Origin: Candidatus Omnitrophota bacterium
Lineage (GTDB): Bacteria > Omnitrophota > Omnitrophia > Omnitrophales > Aquincolibacteriaceae
DNA length: 47,114 nucleotides
Reading direction: 5' to 3'
NCBI GenBank assembly: GCA_018883425.1
Contig: VFQY01000009.1
Location: 1 to 47,114 of the forward strand
A program made the translations under genes and the position numbers. Of this stretch, positions 6,819 to 14,524 are shown in pieces. Each line of letters opens with the position of its first letter. The stretch's first letter is position 1. Below the pieces are notes generated by a model. It worked only from the letters and a program-made list of their open reading frames with translations. It did not search any database and was not told where the DNA came from.

Positions 6819-8495
6819 GTGCCCACTTTCGCCCGGAATCAAATCGCGAGTGCCCTCCGCAAGCGTGTCGATGCGCACCTTAAGGGTTACCGTCAGAATG
6901 TAGGTTTGCTCGGATCTGCGGGGCTGGGCAAGACGGACCTTCTCAGCGCAGCTTACCGGGAATTTTCCGCACATCCCAATCTTCTCTGTGCTTACGTCAG
7001 AGCGGAGAGTCTTGATTTTGAGAATCTGGCTGATCGGTGGGCCGGAGCTCTTCTGGCCGGGTACTGCAGGAGCGAGTGTTTACAGATCCCTGATGCGCGG
7101 GAGTTTGTTCATTCGGATACTTTGGAGGCCAGGATCCCGAAGACCTTCCAGATGATTCAGAAAATCCGCAGGAGCCTACACAAGGAACCTCAAGAGGCTC
7201 TTCTTCAAAATCTTTTTGCTCTGAGCGGGGTTTTGACGCAGGAGTCGGGCAAGAAGCTGATCCTTATGCTGGATGATTTCCAAGAAATGGGAGGCCTTCC
7301 GTGCGCCGATCCGTTTGGTCTGCTGGGCCGAGAGATTATGGTTCAGAAAGATACTCTTTATCTTGTTTCGAGCTCTCATCCTGAGCGGGCGCGGGAGATC
7401 TTTCGAGAGAAACTGTCGCTGCTGTTCGGAAATTTTGAAGTGATGGAGCTGCGGCCTTTTGATTTTCAGGAAACGGCGGATTTTATATCCCGGCATTTTC
7501 CGAAAACTACGTTTTCGACGCCGCAAAAAAAACTTCTGATCGATCTGACCAACGGTGATCCTCTTTATCTTGATCTGATACTCGACCGTCTGAAATTTTA
7601 TCTTTCCCCTGAGACCGAAGAATATGTTTCCGACGGCTTGCTTTTTTTAGCGCTGCGCGAGGAGCTGCTCGACCATAAGGGAAGAATCGCGCTTTTGTTC
7701 GAGCGGATTTTAGATCCCTTACTGCGCCAGTGCAGAGAGGGATCAGCATCGCTTCGAGTCTTGGCGGCTGTGGCCTCGGGCCGCCATCGGCTGGGTGAAA
7801 TTGCATCTTCGGCAGGCATCAAGACGCAAGAGGCGCAGAAAATTCTGCAGAAACTTGTGCATGACGATCACGTGCGGAAATGGGGGACGTTCTTTCTTAT
7901 GGAAGATCCTCTTTTCCGTTTTTGGCTGAGAGAAGTTTTTCTGAGAAAACAGAAGCTTTGCGTTCCGGATGAAAGCGCTGTGGGTACGGAGCTCCTGGGC
8001 GCCATGCGGCGCAGGATGGAACTCATGGCGCACGAGGATGAGAAATTTTTCTTCAGCCGCGTTGAGCGTTTATTCAAGGAGTTCCGGCAGGATGCCGTAG
8101 AAATGGAAGCACGGAAAATGAAATGCCCTCAGTTTCTCGAGGTGGCATGTCATCCGGCGGAGGGGCGGTTCTCTCTCCTTGAGGCAAAAAATCAGAAGCA
8201 GCGCTGGCTCTGCCTCGTGGCCGATAGGCATGTTCTCGAGGAAGATGTCCTCGCTCTGATGGATTTGCGGGACAAGCCGGTCAAAAAAACGCAGCAGAAG
8301 ATCATCATCGCTCTAGCAGGCATCGATCAAAATGCGAAGCTGATGGCGCAGACCGCAAAAATTCAGCTCTGGGGACTGCGGGAGCTCAACAGCCTTCTTG
8401 CAGCCTTTGATCTTCCCAAGCTCATGATATTCGAGGATCGCAAAAGTTATGGACCGTCTTTGGGCGCCTTGGCGCAAAGTCTATATTCGTCCTGA
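6819..8495 (+). CDS. P-loop ATPase, STAND/archaeal-ATPase-like, with winged helix and C-terminal nuclease-like region
   Basis: The 558-residue protein begins with a GTG. The Walker A is G-S-A-G-L-G-K-T (32-39); the Walker B is L-I-L-M-L-D-D-F (147-154), with a sensor-like S-S-S-H near 184. A winged-helix-like segment follows (about 300-365). The layout matches archaeal-type ATPases of the STAND group, several of which end in a DUF234 region related to PD-(D/E)XK nucleases. Here the C-terminal third holds an E-A-K triplet (455-457) in a strand context that could be a remnant of that motif. The 3' end overlaps the HIT gene by 47 bases. Function is unknown; signalling, DNA handling or defence are all possible. 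Confidence 0.8.
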   Translation: MPTFARNQIASALRKRVDAHLKGYRQNVGLLGSAGLGKTDLLSAAYREFSAHPNLLCAYVRAESLDFENLADRWAGALLAGYCRSECLQIPDAREFVHSDTLEARIPKTFQMIQKIRRSLHKEPQEALLQNLFALSGVLTQESGKKLILMLDDFQEMGGLPCADPFGLLGREIMVQKDTLYLVSSSHPERAREIFREKLSLLFGNFEVMELRPFDFQETADFISRHFPKTTFSTPQKKLLIDLTNGDPLYLDLILDRLKFYLSPETEEYVSDGLLFLALREELLDHKGRIALLFERILDPLLRQCREGSASLRVLAAVASGRHRLGEIASSAGIKTQEAQKILQKLVHDDHVRKWGTFFLMEDPLFRFWLREVFLRKQKLCVPDESAVGTELLGAMRRRMELMAHEDEKFFFSRVERLFKEFRQDAVEMEARKMKCPQFLEVACHPAEGRFSLLEAKNQKQRWLCLVADRHVLEEDVLALMDLRDKPVKKTQQKIIIALAGIDQNAKLMAQTAKIQLWGLRELNSLLAAFDLPKLMIFEDRKSYGPSLGALAQSLYSS

Positions 8496-8949
8496 GAGCA
8501 AGAAAAGGCGCGGCTGCCTTTTTTGCGGTATTCTCAAAGCGAAACGCGATTCTAAAAATTATATTCTGAAGAAAACCCGCCACAGTTTTGCGCTCCTCAA
8601 TCTTTATCCTTACAACAACGGGCACACGCTGATTCTTCCTCGAAGGCATGCCGCCGATTTGTGCGAGATGTCAGGAGAGGAAAAAATGGATCTCCTGACT
8701 CTTTGCGAGGAGCTGCAGGAGGCGATCCGCTCCTCCATGCGGGCTCATGGCTTCAACATCGGCCTGAATCTTGGGGCTTTCGCGGGTGCCGGGATACCGG
8801 AGCATCTTCATTTGCACATTGTTCCCCGGTGGAAAGGCGACGCGAATTTTATGCCGATCGTCGGCCGGACCAAGGTTATTTCCGAGTCCCTCAGTTCCGT
8901 GTACCGGGAGCTGACCCAAGCGCTGCGGCTGAGGTCTCGGAAAATTTGA
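8449..8949 (+). CDS. HIT-family nucleotide hydrolase/phosphorylase (Ap4A-type)
   Basis: The 166 residues begin M-D-R-L-W-A-P-W-R, the standard N-terminus of bacterial HIT proteins of the Ap4A phosphorylase type, so the start at 8449 is firm although it lies 47 bases inside the ATPase gene. A zinc-type C-L-F-C (23-26) and the histidine triad H119-x-H121-x-H123 (E-H-L-H-L-H-I-V-P) are intact. Such enzymes split dinucleoside polyphosphates or nucleoside phosphoramidates. The gene overlaps the dGTPase start (TTGA), giving a compact nucleotide-hydrolase pair behind the ATPase. Confidence 0.93.
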   Translation: MDRLWAPWRKVYIRPESKKRRGCLFCGILKAKRDSKNYILKKTRHSFALLNLYPYNNGHTLILPRRHAADLCEMSGEEKMDLLTLCEELQEAIRSSMRAHGFNIGLNLGAFAGAGIPEHLHLHIVPRWKGDANFMPIVGRTKVISESLSSVYRELTQALRLRSRKI

Positions 8950-10085
8950 AAACGAAAGCTGCTTCGAAGACGGCCGATGGGCTCGCCCCTTTTGCGATGC
9001 GGGCAAACGCGTCGCGCGGCCGCAGGCACTCTGAAAAAGAGCATCCCATCAAAAGCTGTTTTCAGCGCGACCGGGACCGCATCCTCTACTCGACGGCTTT
9101 CAGACGCCTTCAATACAAAACTCAGGTTTTTGTTAATCACGAGGGCGATCATTTCCGCACCCGCCTGACCCACACCCTTGAGACGTGTCAAATCAGCCGC
9201 ACTCTGGCCAGGGCACTTGCACTGAACGAAGATCTTGCCGAGGCTATCGCCCTGGGGCATGACTTGGGGCACGGGCCTTTCGGCCATGCAGGGGAATGGG
9301 CGCTCAAGGAGGTCATGCGTGACCATGGCAGTTTTGAGCACAACGTTCAATGTCTGAGAATTGTGGAGCTGCTGGAAGAAAGTTATCCCGAATTTCGCGG
9401 CTTAAATCTCAGTTTTGAAACTCTTGAAGGTCTCAAGAAACATCCGGAGAGGTTTTATCAAGACAGGACAAGCCGTTTTCGGACGCTGGAGGCCGACCTT
9501 GTCGATTTGGCGGATGAGATAGCTTATTGCAGCCATGATCTGGACGACGGCCTTCGGGCAGGGCTGATTCTGCAAGAGCAGCTGAGCGGGGTTCAGCTCT
9601 GGAATGAAGCCCGCGCGCGAATGGATGCGGGCTCCCGGGATTTGGCCCCGGGAACTTACCGCTCCGGCGTTCTTCGCGCCATGCTGAACCTGATGGTCAT
9701 GGATCTCATCGAAAATTCCCGAGCGAGGATTGAACAGGCCGGTTTGGACAGTCTTCGGGACCTTCAGAAGACCTCCCGTAAACTTCTGGTTTTTTCTGCC
9801 GGTATGGCCCGCAGTCAGCTGGAGCTTAAAAAATTTCTGATGCAGAATCTGTATCAGCATTACCGGGTTGTCCGCATGACGGACAAAGGGCAAAGGTTCC
9901 TCAAAGCTCTTTTTAACGCCTATTTGCAAAAACCCAAACTGCTTCCGCCGGAGACGGCTCGAAGGGGACAGGAAGAGGGGCTGCATCGGGCTATCTGCGA
10001 TTACATCGCCGGAATGACCGACCGATTCGCCGTTCAGGAGTACAAGCGGCTGTTTGAGCCTCATGAAATCTTTGGTTCGGTGTAA
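8946..10085 (+). CDS. dgt: dGTP triphosphohydrolase-like HD-domain protein
   Basis: Translated from a TTG that overlaps the HIT stop (TTGA), the protein is 379 residues, the usual length of Dgt-like proteins. An open frame continues upstream into the HIT gene but its residues are unlike the family. The family N-terminus (L-A-P-F-A-M-R, then S-R-G-R-R) starts near residue 13. The HD site is present: H76 (R-L-T-H-T-L-E), H105-D106 (A-L-G-H-D-L-G-H), and a later aspartate in the H-D-L-D-D segment near 192-196. These enzymes cut dNTPs to the nucleoside and triphosphate; the substrate preference of this subgroup varies. ATG at 8997 is an unlikely shorter start. Confidence 0.9.
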   Translation: MKTKAASKTADGLAPFAMRANASRGRRHSEKEHPIKSCFQRDRDRILYSTAFRRLQYKTQVFVNHEGDHFRTRLTHTLETCQISRTLARALALNEDLAEAIALGHDLGHGPFGHAGEWALKEVMRDHGSFEHNVQCLRIVELLEESYPEFRGLNLSFETLEGLKKHPERFYQDRTSRFRTLEADLVDLADEIAYCSHDLDDGLRAGLILQEQLSGVQLWNEARARMDAGSRDLAPGTYRSGVLRAMLNLMVMDLIENSRARIEQAGLDSLRDLQKTSRKLLVFSAGMARSQLELKKFLMQNLYQHYRVVRMTDKGQRFLKALFNAYLQKPKLLPPETARRGQEEGLHRAICDYIAGMTDRFAVQEYKRLFEPHEIFGSV

Positions 10086-10092
10086 TCAGGAC

Positions 10093-10122
10093 GTGACAAT
10101 CTCTCTTTAAGTCGGTTAAAAT
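10093..10122 (+). promoter_or_regulatory. candidate sigma70-type promoter for the GAF/HD-GYP gene
   Basis: GTGACA (10093-10098) and TAAAAT (10117-10122), each one mismatch from consensus, are separated by 18 bases. Transcription would start near 10129, leaving a leader of about 40 bases that carries the GGGAGG ribosome site at 10156-10161. Confidence 0.5.
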
Positions 10123-10172
10123 ACTTCAGATAGAGCGCTCAGACTGAAAGATCCAGGGAGGCTGTTCTCTTG

Positions 10173-11747
10173 ATGTCAGAAGCGAAAAACAAAAAGACTG
10201 TGATTGAGCGTTTTTTGCTCCCGAGTGCTGATTGGCAGGAGGGGTATCGTTCGTTTAATCAGCTTTTTGGACGGCCTTTGGGATGGCTTTACATCGTCGA
10301 CAAAGGCGATCGAAGTCAGCTTATTCGGCTGGACCGTAAGGATCAGTGCTCTTTTTTCGGCGCCTCCAAACAGAATCAGATTTCCACGGAAACTTTCCTG
10401 CGCAAGTATTGTGAAATGCTTGTTTCTCAGCAGGAGGGCCTGCCTGATTTCCCCGCGCATTTCAAAGATGCCTATGGAAAAAACGGGATTATTTTTGCTC
10501 TTCGCCACCTGGGAAAACTCAGGGCATTTCTGCTCCTGACCTCGCTCAAAGAAAACCGTTACCGCTATGAGTCTTTCCTGGGGCCGTTCAGGTTTTTTCT
10601 TTCATCGCAGCTTGAGCTCGCCTATAAAAACTTCGAACTTAATAATTTTTATGAGACCGTCCATCCGAGAGCTCTGGCTCTCTCGACCATGCACTCGGTT
10701 CACCGCGTGATCAGTGCGTCGATTAGGCTAAAAGATCTCCTGCCTCGTATAGGGCGCCTGAGTGCGCAGGTCATCAAGGCCCAGGGCTGTTCTATCATGC
10801 TGGTAGATGGCAGTCATGATTTTCTCATGCCCGCGTTTTCGTTCGGCAGCAGCGGGCGGTTTGTCCACAAGCATCGGGTCCGGATCGGAAGGGGGCTGGA
10901 GGGAAAGGTCGCGGACACAGGGGAATTTCATTTGAGCCGAAGATCCATTGCGGTTCCCTTTATCGAGGAGGACATTGTCGGGGTGATCTGCCTCTGGGAC
11001 AAAGTCGACCGAAAGCCTTTCACCAAGACCGATTTGGAAATTCTCAAATCCCTCTCTGAACAAGCCGTCACTGCGATCAAAAACGCTCAGCTCTTTGAGG
11101 AAACGGAACAGTTGACGCTCGGAAGTATCAAAACGATCAATGAGCTCCTCGAACTCAAAGAGGGCTCGGACAGAACCCATTTGCCTTTTCTCGGAGAGAT
11201 TGTGATGGAGATCGGCCGTGAACTCCAGCTCTCGGGAAGGGAATTAATCCACATTCAGCGGGCTATCATGCTGCGCGATACCGGGGCGCTGGCATTTCCT
11301 GAAAAACTTTTCAAGAAGACAGGCAAGCTCACAAAAAAAGAGCTCGCGACGCTCCGCAAAGTTCCGATTCGGGGAGCGAGTCTACTCAGCTCGATTTCTT
11401 CTCTCAAGCCTGTGTTGCCGATTATCCTCCACCACCGTGAGCGTTTCGACGGCCAAGGTTATCCCCAAGGGCTTCAAGGTGAGCAGATCCCGATCGGAGC
11501 CAGGATTGTCGCCGTGGTGGATTCTTTTCTTGCGATGATTTCAGAGCGGGCTTACCGCGACACCATGTCGATTGAACAGGCCCTTCGGGAGGTTCAGGCG
11601 CATAGCGGGACGCAGTTTGATCCGCGTGTGGTCGATTGTTTTATCAAAGCGACCCGCAGCAAGACGATTCTCGATAAGCTCAAGGCCCTGATCAGAAAAC
11701 CCAAGCGCGTTCCCTCCAAGGGCTCTTTTCCCGCTCTCGCAATTTAA
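10173..11747 (+). CDS. GAF-domain protein with degenerate HD-GYP domain
   Basis: The protein is 524 residues from the ATG (a TTG just before gives one more and has slightly better spacing to GGGAGG). A poorly characterised N-terminal region (1-165) is followed by a GAF domain (about 170-315), a short helical linker and an HD-GYP domain (about 325-500). HD-GYP proteins hydrolyse c-di-GMP, using an HD pair and further histidines as metal ligands. Here the HD motif reads R-D-T-G, the expected H-P is V-P, and only H-H-R-E-R-F-D-G-Q-G-Y-P is recognisable. Catalysis is therefore doubtful; a c-di-GMP receptor or partner role is likely. An EAL protein lies at the left edge of the window. Confidence 0.85.
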   Translation: MSEAKNKKTVIERFLLPSADWQEGYRSFNQLFGRPLGWLYIVDKGDRSQLIRLDRKDQCSFFGASKQNQISTETFLRKYCEMLVSQQEGLPDFPAHFKDAYGKNGIIFALRHLGKLRAFLLLTSLKENRYRYESFLGPFRFFLSSQLELAYKNFELNNFYETVHPRALALSTMHSVHRVISASIRLKDLLPRIGRLSAQVIKAQGCSIMLVDGSHDFLMPAFSFGSSGRFVHKHRVRIGRGLEGKVADTGEFHLSRRSIAVPFIEEDIVGVICLWDKVDRKPFTKTDLEILKSLSEQAVTAIKNAQLFEETEQLTLGSIKTINELLELKEGSDRTHLPFLGEIVMEIGRELQLSGRELIHIQRAIMLRDTGALAFPEKLFKKTGKLTKKELATLRKVPIRGASLLSSISSLKPVLPIILHHRERFDGQGYPQGLQGEQIPIGARIVAVVDSFLAMISERAYRDTMSIEQALREVQAHSGTQFDPRVVDCFIKATRSKTILDKLKALIRKPKRVPSKGSFPALAI

Positions 11748-11853
11748 AGTCCACCCCTGCATTTTTTTTCATTTTCGTCCTTTTCTTTTTTGCCAAAAAG
11801 CCTAGAATACTCGAGTTTTTATCCCTCACGAATCGGCGCGGAGAGCAGGTTTC

Positions 11854-12537
11854 ATGGAATTTCCTGGCAGGATCTGGGAATGTTGTCAATCCGTAGCTCT
11901 CGCGGTGTCTCTAGCGGCTGTTTCTGCCGGCTGCGCTTCCTCTGCAAAAAACGTTGAACCCGCTGCGTCAGCCGCCCTGAAAGCAGCGGAAGAGCAATCC
12001 GCGACATTACAGGCACTCAGCGATGAAGTGGCGCGGCTCAATCAGGAACTTGAGACGCTCTACACGTCCCGGGAGGGTTTGCTGAAAGCTCAGAGCGAAC
12101 TGGAAGATCAATTGCAGGGCCCTGTGGCGGCAGGAGATGCCTCGGTATCGATGCAGCCGAGGGGACTTGTTGTAACTGTTCTTGACCGGGTGCTTTTTGA
12201 CTCCGGAAAAGCCGAGCTGAAAGAGACTTCTCAGTCGACGCTTCGCACCGTCGCACAGGTGCTGAACGATCAGGTGAAGGAAAATAAGATTTTCGTAGAG
12301 GGTCACACGGACAATGTGCCCATCCGCGTCTCGCGCTGGCGCTCCAATTGGGAGCTTTCAGCGGCCAGGTCCGCTGAAGTCGTTCACTTCTTTATCGATG
12401 TGATGGGGCTTGACCCCCGGCGAGCCGCCGTGGTCGGTTACGGAGAGTTTCATCCCATCGCAGACAACAGCACCCCCTCGGGGCGTCAAAAAAACAGGCG
12501 GGTTGAAATTGTCATCTCTCCTGACAAATGGATTTGA
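11854..12537 (+). CDS. OmpA/Pal/MotB-family peptidoglycan-binding envelope protein, probable lipoprotein
   Basis: The 227 residues start with a hydrophobic segment ending in S-A-G-C (cysteine near residue 27), an imperfect lipobox, so it is probably a lipoprotein. A coiled-coil stretch (about 40-85) leads to an OmpA domain (about 105-222): F-D-S-G-K-A-E-L, then E-G-H-T-D-N-V-P-I and N-W-E-L-S-A-A-R-S, and finally N-R-R-V-E-I. These bind the diaminopimelate stem of peptidoglycan and tie the outer membrane or a motor stator to the wall. No motA lies alongside, so a Pal-like anchoring role is favoured. It sits just upstream of the cell-wall gene cluster, overlapping the next small membrane protein if that gene starts at 12528. 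Confidence 0.87.
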   Translation: MEFPGRIWECCQSVALAVSLAAVSAGCASSAKNVEPAASAALKAAEEQSATLQALSDEVARLNQELETLYTSREGLLKAQSELEDQLQGPVAAGDASVSMQPRGLVVTVLDRVLFDSGKAELKETSQSTLRTVAQVLNDQVKENKIFVEGHTDNVPIRVSRWRSNWELSAARSAEVVHFFIDVMGLDPRRAAVVGYGEFHPIADNSTPSGRQKNRRVEIVISPDKWI

Positions 12538-12542
12538 GCCCT

Positions 12543-13010
12543 ATGAAAAAGAAGAACCCCAAGCTGGCTGGCGTGGGTGCGGTGTTTTTTGCGGTTTTGC
12601 TTTTCGCACTTTTTTATCCTGTCTCAAGCTGGATCGTTTTTGACCGCATTCAGAGCGTCTGTAAAACGCCCGTCCAAGGACGTTTTGAAGCGCATTTTTT
12701 CAGCCCAACCTTCAGGGTCAAAAATGCCGTGCTGAATTGGAATAAGAAAGTCGGCATAGAGTCCGGCGATATCGAGGTCCGTTACGAGTTGGGGACGCTT
12801 CTGAAAAACAAAGCACTTCGCGTGGAGATCCGGGGGCGTAAGGTTCCGGTGCGTTTTCTTGGTGCCTTTTCCAGGATCAGTCCCCGCGAAAAAGTGATCT
12901 TGGATGAATTTTATGCCGATCTTTTGATCGGCCGGGAGGGTCTTCAAGAGATCTCGTCGATCAGGATAGAATCGCCTGAGCTCAAGTTTCAATTAGGGTC
13001 TCAGAGTTAA
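12543..13010 (+). CDS. single-pass membrane protein, possible AsmA-like N-terminal fragment
   Basis: From ATG 12543 the protein is 155 residues (ATG 12528 would add five and overlap the OmpA-like gene). A lysine-rich start and one transmembrane helix (about 8-28) precede a soluble part of about 125 residues. The latter has alternating strands such as F-R-V-K-N-A-V-L-N-W and G-D-I-E-V-R-Y-E-L-G-T-L-L-K-N-K-A, a pattern common in AsmA/DUF748-type proteins of the envelope. Full AsmA proteins are much longer, so the likeness may only reflect a shared strand repeat. The gene is immediately upstream of murE, where ftsL and ftsI are usually found, but I see no FtsL-like leucine zipper. Confidence 0.7.
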   Translation: MKKKNPKLAGVGAVFFAVLLFALFYPVSSWIVFDRIQSVCKTPVQGRFEAHFFSPTFRVKNAVLNWNKKVGIESGDIEVRYELGTLLKNKALRVEIRGRKVPVRFLGAFSRISPREKVILDEFYADLLIGREGLQEISSIRIESPELKFQLGSQS

Positions 13011-13045
13011 ATGCGGAGCCTCTTCAACCGATCAAGGAGGAATGC

Positions 13046-14524
13046 GTGAAACTCGAACAGCTGTTCGAAGGAATTCCTGCCGTAAAAAAATATCATTGGA
13101 ACCCGGCGAGATCTTTCGGAAAGATTACATCGGACTCGCGGGCTGTTGAAAAGGGAGACATCTTCGTGGCCTGCCATGGTTCGCGCATGGATGGGCATGA
13201 CTTTTTGACCCAGGCGATTTATGCCCATGCCTCCGTTTTGGTTTTTGAAAAAGAACCGGCTTTTGCGCTCCCTCCGGCCGTTTGCGGCATTCTTGTTCCC
13301 AATTCCCAAGCCTGCCTCTCAGAACTTTTGAACCGCTTTTACGGGGATCCGGATCAGGACGTTAAACTTATCGGCGTCACGGGAACAAACGGCAAGACCA
13401 CGATCTCTTATCTGCTTCACCAGCTTATCGAACGGTCCCAGAAGTCGGCCTACGTGGGAACGCTAGGGTATGAAATGGACGGAAAGAAACTGCCGGCGGT
13501 CAATACGACCCCGGGGTCCGAAGTTCTCGTGCCGCTGCTTGCGGAGATGCGCGACGCTGCGGTGCGCTACTGCGCGATGGAAGTCTCCTCCCACGCGCTT
13601 GATCAGCGCCGGATTCATGGACTGCAATTCGATCTCGCCCTCTTTACTCAACTCACGCAAGACCATTTGGATTATCACAAGACACTTGAAAATTACTTCC
13701 TTGCGAAACGCCAGCTTTTTGCGGGGTCCCCGCCCCCCCGGCAAAGCCTCATCAATAAGGATTGTCCTTATGGGCGCCGGCTGCTCGAAGAGTTTAAGTC
13801 GGCAAAGAGCTACAGCCTCGAGGGACATGCTGATTATGAGGCCCGAAACGTTGAAATTTCTTTTCAGGGGACTCGCTTTACGCTTGCTTACCGCGGACGG
13901 GAGCTTGATTTTCAAATGAGGCTTCCCATGAAACACAATGTGTCGAATATTCTGTGCGTGTTGGGCGGGCTCGATCTGATGGGATTCAATCTCGAAGACT
14001 TTAGAGAAGCTCTTCCGGATATTCAGGGTATTCCGGGGCGTCTTGAACGCGTCGGGCAGCCTGGGGAAATAGATGTTTTTGTCGACTATGCGCATACGCC
14101 GGATGCTTTTGAACGTGTCTTGAGTGAATCCCGTCGATTGGCGTCCCGCAAGATCATTACAGTATTCGGCTGCGGAGGAGATCGGGACAGGGCCAAGAGA
14201 CCGCTGATGACTCGGGCCGCTGTCAGTTATTCGGACATTGTCATTTTGACGAGCGACAATCCCAGGTCTGAGGATCCGGCGCTCATCCTGAAGGATATGA
14301 AAGAAGGAATTGAGGCCGGGGAAACCTGTCAGATTCTTGAAGAACTTCAGCGGGAGTCGGCGATTCAGAGAGCCGTAGAGCTCGCTGAGCCGGGCGATAT
14401 CGTCATGATTTTGGGTAAAGGGCATGAGGATTATCAGATTCTAGGAGACCGGAAAATCCCTTTTGATGACCGGGTTATTGCACGCGAGGCTTTGAAAGGT
14501 AAAAACCGTGTTTTCTTTTCCTGA
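13046..14524 (+). CDS. murE: UDP-MurNAc-tripeptide synthetase (MurE), meso-DAP type
   Basis: MurE adds the third residue of the peptidoglycan stem to UDP-MurNAc-L-Ala-D-Glu in the cytoplasm. The 492-residue protein starts at GTG 13046, five bases after a perfect AAGGAGG. The Mur-ligase P-loop is G-T-N-G-K-T-T (113-119). Specificity is shown by D-N-P-R-S-E-D-P (about 404-411), the signature of meso-diaminopimelate-adding MurE, implying an A1-gamma type wall. It heads the cell-wall run and overlaps murF by 17 bases. ftsI, which normally precedes murE, is absent. Confidence 0.97.
   Translation: MKLEQLFEGIPAVKKYHWNPARSFGKITSDSRAVEKGDIFVACHGSRMDGHDFLTQAIYAHASVLVFEKEPAFALPPAVCGILVPNSQACLSELLNRFYGDPDQDVKLIGVTGTNGKTTISYLLHQLIERSQKSAYVGTLGYEMDGKKLPAVNTTPGSEVLVPLLAEMRDAAVRYCAMEVSSHALDQRRIHGLQFDLALFTQLTQDHLDYHKTLENYFLAKRQLFAGSPPPRQSLINKDCPYGRRLLEEFKSAKSYSLEGHADYEARNVEISFQGTRFTLAYRGRELDFQMRLPMKHNVSNILCVLGGLDLMGFNLEDFREALPDIQGIPGRLERVGQPGEIDVFVDYAHTPDAFERVLSESRRLASRKIITVFGCGGDRDRAKRPLMTRAAVSYSDIVILTSDNPRSEDPALILKDMKEGIEAGETCQILEELQRESAIQRAVELAEPGDIVMILGKGHEDYQILGDRKIPFDDRVIAREALKGKNRVFFS

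Noticed and set aside
8661-8945. Upstream extension of the dGTPase frame through the HIT gene
   Set aside because: Residues before TTG 8946 are unlike dGTPases and lie in the alternative frame of a clear HIT gene.
13463-14425. Long minus-strand open frame opposite murE (320 codons)
   Set aside because: It mirrors the codon pattern of murE, starts and ends at no ribosome site and has no protein-like composition; a shadow frame.
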